A program made the translations under genes and the position numbers. A stretch of DNA of 64,000 bases, from the NCBI GenBank assembly GCA_944472135.2, contig OX235263.1:6989517-7053516 (forward strand), in the 5' to 3' direction. This DNA is from Trichobilharzia regenti. Lineage: Eukaryota > Platyhelminthes > Trematoda > Strigeidida > Schistosomatidae. The notes below the pieces were generated by a model. It was not told where the DNA came from. It made no database searches and worked only from the letters and a program-made list of their open reading frames with translations. Below are positions 11,121 through 23,100 of the stretch, in pieces (the first letter of the stretch is position 1; each line of letters begins with the position of its first letter).

Positions 11121-14100
11121 CTATAGATAAGACAAAAAATGTAAGTAGATTTAAGGTAAATACAAAGTACTGCGGTATTGTTAGTGTATACAAATGAACC
11201 AGCCAATCATAACACGCTGACATGTATGTGTGTTTGTGTGCGTGCGTGCGTTCGTTCATGTGCGTGTATGTAGATTAAATAATAAGTAGTATCTAGCATA
11301 GAATCAAATTTTGAATAAAGCCAGAACTGGAGAGTTTTAGCAGAATAAAGTGGTATCATCATCGGTTATTTCGTTGCCTTCTCTTCAGGTCAAAGGTATT
11401 ATTAAATATATCTACAAAAACAATTTTAACATACTTGCACAGAGTTCATTTTTAAAAATTTTAAACGATTTTCCTAACATGTACCAAAAAGCTTACGTCT
11501 AAAGGGAACAAATGCTTTAAACAGTGCCATTACCAGGCATCTCCTCGACACAGGTCATGAGGTGGACGTCGAAAAGTCGTTCAAAATTATCAATAGGCAA
11601 AAGAGCTCAATTCTCCTCAAGTTTGCTGAAGCCGTTTCCATCAAACCCCTCAAAACTGATTTATGAGTCCAGAAAGAAGCGGTTATCAGTCTTTCTTTGC
11701 CCTGTCTGGTAACTGGATATTTTTCATCTCTCTTTCATCCGAATGCGAAATGCTGAAAAGTTTCCATTGTGCACGATTATTATTGTTGTTCGGAATAGTG
11801 TTTAATATTATATATATATTATTACTGTATGTATATACTGATCGATTGATCTTCGTTTAAACTGAACTCTGTGCAAGTATGTTGAATTTGTTTTTGTAGA
11901 TATATTTAATAATGTCTTTGGCCTGTAAACAGCTGACGAGTAGGCAACGAAATAAACAATGATGGTACCACTTTATTCTGCAAAAACTGTAGTTCTTGCT
12001 TTGTTCAAATGCATTGAGGGGAATAAATGTTAGAATCAAAATTATCATATGAAAATTATATACACTCCCAATATATATGCATAATCCGATCGCTACTACC
12101 CTAAATGACAGTCAAGAGAGCAATCTTAAATGCATGACGCCATATACTACTGACTAATTAACTGATATAAGTAGTTTGATACCAATGACATAAAAACATT
12201 AGTGTTTTCACGAGTTGATCATGGATTGATATCGGTTAGAGAACTACCATTGAAAACCAACCAGGGAGTACTGGACAGCCAGTTGTTTCGACAGCCCGAT
12301 TTGGGAATCATTGGCAGTAGGTACTCACTGTCAGGGTTCGGACGCACGACCTTCCGGTTACAGGGTAAGCTAGCTAATAGACCATTAAGCCACTGGGACC
12401 CGATCCATTGGCCTGACCACGAAATTTAACTTCTGCCAATTCACGACATAGCGCGACCACTCAGAAACATCAGCTCAGTGAGGAAATCCTCGAACCAATC
12501 AAAGAAAATCCTTACAAACCAATACTTCAAAAGTGATCTGATGCTCACTAACGACTGGCCCTATTCAGGCTGTCAACCTGGGGTTCTAGTGGCAAGCCGT
12601 GACCAGTAGGGTACTTCAGGCCGAAGGCATTGCTAAGTGGTCACGCTATTTCATGAATTGGCAGAAGTTAGAATTCGTGGGATGGCGATTGGATAGGGTT
12701 GGCTCGCAGTGGCTTAATGGTATGTGAGCTCGCCTTGTAACCAGAAGACCCTGGGTTCGAACCCCGGTGGATGAGTACTGACGAAGAGTCCCAAACTAGG
12801 ACGAAACAGTCGTCCAGTACTCTCAGTTATCTCAACTCATAATGAAATCCTCCAACCTATCAAAGAAAAATTCCTGCAAAACCAATACTTTAAAATTTAT
12901 ACATTCGTCATATTTTTATTGAAAGTATATTAATCACTTTCTCTCTCTCTCTCTTACCTGGCGGCATTAAATCCTGTAGATGGACTATTCGACAAACTGA
13001 AATTTACATCATTTCTCTGGTTCAGAAAAGATCCATTATTTTGTAATGAATAACTATGCGGCAAATGTTTATTACAATAATTGATTATCGGTGTTTCAAC
13101 ATTCTCAGTGCAGTGTTGACTCCATAAATGCGAATTAAACTGTCTGGACGTTTGATGATGATGATGGTGATGATGATGATTAGGAGGGAGACGAGAAGAA
13201 ATACTAGAATGATGTCGATATCCATGAAGTGGTGAAAATGACGTCTGAGAATGAGGGCCAAGGGTTGGTGTAGGCGGGGCAGGAATTGAAGGCGGAGAAG
13301 GAAGTTGACGCTGTTGACGTTGCTGATGATCACGAAGATACTGAGAATGCTCACAGTGGCAGCAATTATCAGTACATGATAAGTTGTTCGGTTTCGCAGT
13401 ATTATTATTATTATTATTACCCTCTACAGGCTGATAACCGAATGTTGTTAATTTGACTGGTAGACTTAAAGAATGTAAAATTGGCGAAGGTTTTACACTT
13501 CTGTCGTCGTCTTCTTCTACTTGCTCAACATCACCATTTCTTGTCACACTAATACTACTTTTATTATCCTCCTTATCAGTAGTTCTATTCGCCTTCCCTG
13601 AATTTCTTTTCTTCTCTTTTCTACGTAGACGAAAATTACGAAATAATGGTAGGGTTAAAAATTTCAAGGACAGTTTCATTTTTAACTTTTCTGAAGGTCT
13701 ATCCATCGCCTCCCCACCGTGTTCTTCTTCTTCTTCATTATTGTTATGGTAAGCGTTAGGCTCGTTAGGATTACAATTCTCATGTATCTGTCCAATATTG
13801 AGATTGTGAGCCAACTTGATCTGTGTTAACTGATCCGGTTGACATAGTGATGTAGGCGGATAAAAGGCTTGTTTCGGTGTCATCTCGTCCGTTGAATTAT
13901 TATTATTATTATTAAAGCATATTTGATCGGGATCACACTGTTGATTCTGATAGTGATAATAATAATATTGATAATATGGGTAATAAGCCGGACTGTTATG
14001 AGGATTAGCCAATGCCATCTGATTTCTCAGGCCATCCAACCTTTCACCTGCTTCATAATTCCTCGTACCGACAAGATTATTATCTGTAGTCAATTGATGC

Positions 14101-17100
14101 GTGTAAAGATCTGATACATTGGCTGATGGAGGTGATGTTGGTTGGTTAGTGTACGGTGGGTGAGAATTATTGTTATTATTATTATTATTATTACAATTAT
14201 TGTTATGATTACTAGGCGAGATGGCTGTCTCTTGAGGCGAAATAAATACCGGTGTCGAGTGAGATTGTGGAATTTGACAGATACCATCAGATGTCATTGA
14301 ATAGAATGGATATCCCAGGGGGGTTGTATCATTGTGACTTGATAAAAGAGACGGTGGTGGGACAACTGGAGATGAGCTGTTGACACAAAAAAAAGAAGAC
14401 GGGATAGAAAAACAAAATAAATTTGAAAAATCAACACATATTTTTAAGTAATATATATTCTATAAAGTTAACAAGCATATATATATTTGTCTAAAATTAT
14501 ATACTACTGATTGTAGTAGTAATAGTACACACCACCATTCACATGAACCAGTCAGTAATCCTTGTCATTTAGCCGGGTCAGCTCCGGACATTCGGTCGTT
14601 TCAAGTGTTTGAAGCTGAACTTCTCAACCATGTACTCGCTTTGACTTAGCTCAGAGAGACGGATCAGTTGACACCGGCTTATTCCTCATTACCACTTCTA
14701 GTGCCAAGCTAAAATCTCAAATTTTACTATCTTCAAAGGAAAAGGTTTTCAGATTATCACCTTCACCTTCAGTTGTGTTAATTGAGAATGAATTCGCAAA
14801 AGTGAGAAATAATATACAAAGTGAGAATTTTATTGATAATATAAATTTTCAAGATTTGATTTGTTCGTCAAATTTCTCCACGGATTGATATATCAGTTAG
14901 AGAACCAGCATTGAAACCCGGCACTGGAGTAGTAGACAGCTGTTTCATCCTAGTCTGGGAATCATCGGCAGTACGCACCCACACTATGGGATTCGAACCC
15001 AGGACCTTGCAGTTACAAGGCAAGCTAGGTCGTATATCATTCAGCCACTGGGACCCGATTCATTGGCTCTTGAATTCTAACTTCTACTAATTCATGATTT
15101 AGCGCGACCCCAACCATTATCGTTGGTGGGACATCCATCCACATAACTAACCCTTAAAAAACCAAACTATAGAAAAATAACTGAGTACTTGTCATGAACT
15201 TTATTTTATTATTGTTAACCATGTTGCTGGTTGTGAAGCGGTTGTAAAGAAACTACGAAATGACGATATCATCTCTCGGCGAAATTTGTCTTCTTAATGC
15301 CTTATTCAAATTTATCAGAGGGACTAATTGTTTTAGTTTTCGAGAGTTGATCTGTTAGGATTTCGTTTTTTCGAGTGCATACTGTCGATTGTTCCCAAAC
15401 TAGGATGATGAAACAGCTGTCCAGTAACCCACTTTTTTAGTTTTCAATGGTTCTCTACCGGTTATCACTCCGCGGTCAAACTCAAAAGACAGTACAAATA
15501 TTCAATTTAAAAAGTTACTCTACTTGCGAGTAGTTTGCAACTATATTGTAAAATATTTCATTGTCTAATATGTAAAATTGGGTGTGTTATGAGGTGAGGT
15601 GAGGATTCTAACCAAACCAATTGGATTGATAAGAGTTTCTAGTTTGACCACTCTTAACTCCTTCCTTATTCAAACCCTATTTCAGCTAACATTGTCCAAC
15701 AACGGAACTGATGGCTTCGCATCTACACCACGTGCGTTCACCGACTCCATCGATATAGCTTCTCTTCCTTACCTAGTACCTTACACCTAATATCATTATT
15801 ACTCTCCATCTGTATACCACATAACAAGGGAGATAAAGCACAGACATTTATGATCATGGATAGTTAGCCATTTCAGACGCTGCACTTTGAATGGTTATTT
15901 CTCACAGCTGACTGCTGAACAATACGGTCTTCCTTTGATGGATAGCTGGAGATTACATAAGAGGCGTAATGTCAACCAGTTAGGCAATTTTTGGTCACAG
16001 GATTTCATGATGAGCTGACATCACTTGGAGAACCATTGAAAAACCAGCACTGGGAGTACTTGACTGCTGTTTCGTCCTAGTTTGAAACTTTTCAGACAGT
16101 GACACCTATCCCAGTGGGGTTCAAACTCAGAACCTTCTGGTCACAAGGAGAGTTCGTGAATTGGCAGAAGTCAGAATTCATGGTCTGGTCATTGGATCGG
16201 GACCCAGTGGCTTAGTGGTCTACGAGCTAGTTCACCTTCTTACTAGAAGGTCCTGGTTTCAAACCGCTGTGGGGGATGCGTACTGCAAAAGAGTTTCGAG
16301 CACTGGGACGAAACAGCTGTCCAGTACTCCCAGCTTGTTTTCCAATGGTTCTCTAGGTGATGTCAACTCATGATGGAATCTCCCAACCAATCAAACAAAA
16401 TCTCTAAAAAACTAATGTTTTTTATTATTATTGTTCCCTTGGGTTCCTAGTGGAACATAGAGAGGGCTTCAACTGCACGTCTCCACTTGCCACTTCTGTC
16501 TCCCTTCTGCTGTACTTTTCACCTGCATCCATGTTACTCCATACTCTTTCAACTCCTCTTCCTCTTCACACGATCTCCTCCATGTCAACCTTGCACTGAC
16601 AACGCACTCACCGCGTGCTTCCCTTTCGGCCTGGTTCCACTCAACCAATGGCCTGACGCGCGATGCCAACCAATGGGCTCTTCATCGAGTGTCCAATCCA
16701 TCTCCATCCACTTTCTCCTGCATATTTGTTGGTTGGCGATTGGTTGGTTCTCGTCTTGTTTGTTTGTTTCTTTGTTCCCATAGTTTCCCATAGTTGGTGA
16801 TTCTTTTCGGCCCGCCCGGCCATCTGATCTTAAGTATAGAGCCAGAGAAGACAGTTGTTGGTTGATAAAGGTAGGTCTGCAACAGGCTGTTGGTGGAAAT
16901 ATTCTTTGTGACCCGCCCGACAAGTTACTGATTCGATCCGTATAGAAGAGCTGACTGACTTGAAGTTGTTTATATTAAAAATCCTACCGAATTTTGTTGT
17001 TGATGCTGGCTGAGAAATGAAGAAGATTTCCAGAGTGGTTTCAGTTTGTTGATGAATGTGTGTTTTTCTCGCCCGCCTTCCCGATTCTCGCTCGCTTTGA

Positions 17101-20100
17101 CATCCTCGTCCGTTCCGACTGTCTGTAGTTGAGACAATGCTCCCTAGATAAGTGAATGAATGAAGTAACCTCTTTCATCAAATCTCTCCCGTTGATGGTG
17201 ATTGGTGCTGGACGTTGGCACTGTTGTTGTTGTTGTTGTTAGTTGGTTGGTTCTTTTCATAACCTCCGTCTTATTCACCTATGTTCACCTGGAGTCCTGT
17301 CTTCGCCGGCTGCTTCTCCGACCAGTTTTTCGGTCGGTTTTCGCTTGTAAGTCTTCGATTTTGTGTGACATCAAGCATAAATCATCTACGCGCGAAATCC
17401 AGGTCTTCACATCGGTCGATCCAGGATATCTCTGTCTTCTTGTTGTTTAACCTCGCCTAGATTACTAGCCGGTCCCAAGCCTGGATAAGGAGGGAGGGTT
17501 GGAGCGTGATGCTAGCAACTCCACCCCCGCCCCTCCAAAACTTAACCAAATCGCTATAGAAACTTCAACGCACAAATATATGTTAGAAAAAAACTAATGC
17601 TTAAAGATCATTTTTCATCTGATTATCCACAGGATCTCTCGTTTTGGGATTCTGATTAGTGAATGTCTGGGTGGATTATTTTCACCATCCTTAGCGTAGT
17701 AAGAGTAGGAGAAATTTTACATATATTTATATATATATAATATTGGTAACCTGTAATTAGTTTCAGTTCATATGAGAGATCATTGAAAAGAAACCTATTT
17801 TCTGTTAAATAATATTAATAATAGATTAGATATGAATAGTCAGAGAATAATCTGGAGATTAAGAAACTGTTAATATCATTCTAAGTTTACTCCTTTTCAG
17901 AGAGAGAATCTGTGTAACCTGTCCTGTCTCAGACTATCTCTCTGTCTCTCTCTTTCAGGAAGGCTTCGTGTGCTCTTAGAAGTGTGTGGGTGGTTGTTAC
18001 TTCCCGATTGCCCACACCGTGGAAGTTGATTGACTCTTCGGGTACCTGAAACAGAATGAGGGTTAGTGTTGCGTGACCGCAGAGCTCAGTGGACTACTGC
18101 TTGAGGCCGGTTACACACGGCCTGTATGAATTGGTTTCTGGGATTGGTTCCGCATTAGAAAATTTACCGCCGGTTACGGACCACCGTTTTAGAATTTTTA
18201 ATATATTTATTCGTTGAAGTTTCTGTAGCGATTTGGTTGTTTTACAGGGTGGAGTTGCTAGCACCACGCATCGAGCATTGTCTGAACTACAGGAGGAGCG
18301 GACGAGGATGTCAAATCGAGTGAGAATCGGGAAGGCGAGAAACACATTCATCAAACTGAAATCAATCTGGAAATCTTCGTCACTCAGCCAACAACAACAA
18401 AATTCGGATTTTCAATACAAACGTAAAGTCAGTTCTTCTATACGGATCAGAAACTTGGCGGGCGAGTCACAAAGAATATTTCCAAAAGTTTGCAGACCTT
18501 TATTAACAACTGTCTTCGCTGGATCTATACTGAAGATCAGATGGCCGGAAAGAATCACCAACAAGGAATTATGGGAACAAACAAAGCAAGAACCAATCGC
18601 CCAACAAATATGCAGGAGAAAGTGGAGATGGATCGGACACTCGCTGAGGAGACCGCTGGGTGACATCGCGCGCCAAGCCCTCGAGTGGAACCCGAAAGGG
18701 AAGCGGCGTGTGGGATGTCCAAGGGTGGCATGGTGGAGATCGTGTGAAGAGGAGTTGAAAGAATATGGATTCACATGAATGCAGGCGAAAAGTATAGCAG
18801 AAGACAGAAGAAAATGGAGACGTGCGGTTGAAGCCCTATGTTCCACTAGGAACCCAGGGGAGCAATAATAATAATAACAATAATAATAATACGGACCACC
18901 GTAGGTGGAGTAAGTCGGGATGTACAATCGTTGGGGTCGACCTAATCTAACCCCCTTTCTCGAGAGTGGAGAGACAGCATAGCTGGCTGGCTCGCTGGCA
19001 TGCTGGTCATCTGAGGGAAACACCTTACACTGCTGTTACATCCCTGTTCCCCAGGAGTATGACTTCGCCCTCAGACTCCCAGCATAGTGTAACAAAGAAG
19101 AATTCTTACACAATTCCGGTAACTGCTTTTAGTCTAATCGCTATCGTAACAACCTTCCTGACATGGTAGGACCTGGAGGAACAATAGTTCTGGCCAGTGC
19201 AGCCTGTTGGGTCATTGAGATTTGCAAGCCCGACCACCACGTCAAGGTAGAAGCTATCGGTCGGGCTCTCTCTTTAAAAGATTGGTTTGTAAAGACTTCA
19301 GTCGATTTCAAGCTTAGATCACAAACTGACCTATCAGTTAGGGGATTAACAATTAAAAAATGAGTCCAAAGCTCACTAAAGACTGAGGATGGGATAGAAC
19401 TAGAAAGTGCTGGGGGAAGGGCGGGTCTATCAAGTTGAATATGAGCATGGACAACAACTATAGTTGACAGTGGCACGAATTCGTCGACCACTGGATTTCA
19501 TTCCGGAGGGCTGTCTATGTAACTTGAGGGTCCTACATCTCACCTATAATGCGGCGATGAGTGTGACTACTGTTTTCTAGTACTCTCTGGTTTTTATTAA
19601 GACAAGTGACAATTAGCTCTGGCGGGTAACAAATCAGTCAGTAACTTGTCGCCAAACTAACGATGTGAATGAAGACGTCATAGCGAGGATTGGAAAGGCA
19701 GGGCAAGTTACGCCTTCACCAACTAACCTGAAACCAGTTTGGAAATCTTCTGCACTCACTCAGTCAGTCAGTCAGTCAGCATAAACAACAATAAGATTCG
19801 AATTCTGTTCAACACAAATGTGAAGTCAGTCAGTCACTTTTTCTATGCGGGTCAGAAACTTGGCCAGTGTGTCATGAATAGCATTTCCAACAGGCTACTG
19901 CAGACCTTTATCAACAGCGGTCAACATCGCTGGCTGGCTGGCTGGCAACAAACCTACAAGCAAGAGCCGATCGTTCAACAAATATGCAAAGAGAATATGG
20001 AGGTGGATTGATGAGGCATACGTTGAGGAGACCGGTGAATTACATCATGCTTAGTGCAGGCCATCACTTGAGTGGAAGTTGAATGGGGAGTGAGGAGTGG

Positions 20101-23100
20101 GTCGTCAGTGCGTGGGTGACATGGAGGAGAGCGTGCAAACTCGAGGAGGAGTTGAGAGATTATGGTCAATCGTGTGACTGGCCAGCTGAAGAGGACAGCA
20201 GAGAATACAGCGAAGTGGAGACGTATTGTTGAAGCCAGCCGTATATTCCACTCGGAACCCAAGGAAATAATAATAATAATAATGTGGTGAGAGCAGGCTG
20301 TTAGCCAATTGGTAGACATTAATTCACGTCAATGTCTAGGTCACTAATATTGGCCGTGAGAAAATTTGAACAAGACTAATTCAACAACCAATCACAGCAT
20401 ATTTAACGTGGGCAAATACGATTCGCAGATATATGGCTTAACTTTCTGAAGAAACCAGTCACAAGCAGTACAGAATAACCTTGAGCAAGAAAAAACCAAT
20501 CAGAAGACTGTGTTTGTGTGCTTGAATAAGCAGTAATAATGTACATGAAATATGTATAAATACGTGCTGATTTTGCTTAATAAACAATCTGTTGCCTGGC
20601 CCTTGTCTTCTGTTGTTACAATAACAATATAAATATAATGATGAGTTCAATAATAAAATACGTCTCACCTGTACAAGGGAAAAGTCTGCTTATTTTCACA
20701 TATTTTTGCCATACAACTCTGATTTTTTGATAAGCCATTCTGTTTTGTACATTTTAATGAACCAATAGCTGAATCATTCAATGTTGAAGGTGTCGTTATG
20801 ACAACTGTTGTCGCTGGTGTTGCTCCCGCCATTGTTGTTGAATAAACAGAATAATGTACATCATTACTATTATTATTATTCTTATTATTATTTTTATCCG
20901 CATTATTTAAATATGAATGAATTGTTTGATTTGCAGAATTTAAACAATGATGTTTTGAATTATTAACACTGTGATCACATTTATTAGAGATAGTATTAGC
21001 AGTACATGCTGAATAATTGTTTACATTGAAACATTGAACAGATTGATCCGTTGAATATAGCGGGGTAATTGAATTAATCCACTGGGCAACACGAAACAGC
21101 GAACTGTTACTACTGATATTAGTAGCAGTAGTACTAGCAATAACGTTAGTCACATTATTATTATTATTATTATTACTATTTAATATTGATGAAGATACTT
21201 CCTGGGATTTTTCAGCACTCCTCATCTTTGATGCTTGTTTTCGTGATTGCGATGCTGTGCGTTGTGTCTTGATTTGTTGGTTTTGACATTGACTAACTGT
21301 TGGAATTGATATGGACTCATTGAATGAAACGGTACGTTTAATACTACCGCCATCATTATTGTCTGTTGGTTTTATGCTGTATAAATTAAAACAAATAAAA
21401 ATAAATAATTTATACCAGAGTTGTCTTTTCTAAGTTTGAGCAGAATAATGATGGATCATGAAGACGCTGACAATTTTCACTTCGTAGACATAAACTCGGA
21501 GTCTATCTATCTCTCTGTTTTCGACATAGAACTTTGCACCGATGTGCAACAGTTCAAGTCGCCACACTCCCTCAATATAGCACACAAAGCAAGGGAAGAA
21601 AGTAGAAGAAATGCATAATAGAGACAGTAAACAGAGGTGTGAGACAAAGGAATAGTAATAACGAAGAACCATATAGTTTCATTGGAAATCATAAGTAACA
21701 AGGAGTGGATGCATCTGCGCCATTAAAACGACGATTTGGAGCCATATCACCAATTGTTTCCAGCCATTGGTTTTTACCGTCCCGAGGACCCCAACCGGTC
21801 AGGAAGTCTACACCTCCCTACGTGAATGCCTTAAACTAACTACTGTGAATTTCATTGACTGGTGAAGCCATGTTTTGGTTTGACCGCCGCTAGCTGTTTC
21901 CCAGCCTGATCCTATGTCAGCTAACATTGCCCGTCAGTCAAGGGAGGCGATGACTAGGCATGTATGCGTAACACATTTCCTAACCATCTCAGTTGATGTA
22001 GATTCACAGCCTTGTCCGTTGATTTCCCCTCACTATCTAGCTCTCGACCGAAGCCTAACCTCAATACTGTTCACCTTATTATACCACTTGACACTGGAGA
22101 TAGAACTCAGGCACCTATGATCAAAGACAGCTGGCCAGCCTTTTCATATCTTCCACTCTCAATAGCCAGGTCTCGCTCACTGCCACAAAGCAGGACGGAT
22201 TGGACTGCTGAGCAGTACACACTTCCTTAAGTCGATAGCCGGATATCACGTCTACTAAGCCAGAGACGGCGTAAACTGGCATATGCGAAACTAGCCCTCT
22301 GTAATCTGTACTGAGATTTCATCAGCGATCAATCCATTGGGACTGGCTGATGCAACTTTCCAAATAAGTGAAGTAAGTGGTCAACGCGCTCTAACACTTG
22401 ACTCCCTATTTATAAACTAGGAGTCAATTTAGTCCAGTCCAGTCCTGTAGCATCATCTTACATTTGGTGGGAGCGAATCGCATGCCAAACATTCGTAGAT
22501 TGCTACTTCTCAATGTGTTCAAAAGACTCCTGAAAAAGAGTCCCAAACTAGGATGAAACCGACGTCCAGTACTCCATAGTCTTCTAATGTCAGCTTGTGA
22601 TCGAACTTGTTACCAATAGGTGCGGATGATCTTTCTCACTTTGGTCTGAGTACTTCTGTACGCCACTTCTAACACATCTCCCATATAGTCGATATAACAC
22701 AGTCAACTAAAATAAACATTTTCTTCATTCCTTTACCTTCCGAGGAGAACATAAGGCTTCAAAAGTGCTTCTGAAGTGCCAGAAGCTGTGGTGTTGTTAT
22801 TTCTTTACGGAGTAAGGTTACTGGGTTTAATATCAATTAGTGGACTAGGCGAGGATTAGAAGTGCATCGGCCACGAACTGACTGAACTCACCTCAACAAC
22901 CACTTCCGTTGCCAGGCATTTGGCAATCAGCCACACCTATTGTGTGCGGTGGCCAGTGCTACTGCAGTATAAAGCAAATTGACGAAGTGGTAGTCAGTAG
23001 CTGGCTGAAGAGGTGGAAGTGTCTACACTATTCGTATCTCGATTTAGTTAACAATACTACCTGATTGCTCAAACCATAGCCAGCGAATTCCATACTAGTT

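Noticed and set aside
13453..13752. Plus-strand frame with Ser- and Leu-rich, membrane-like product
   Set aside because: It is antisense to kinesin exon l, whose frame, phase and splice sites are far better supported.
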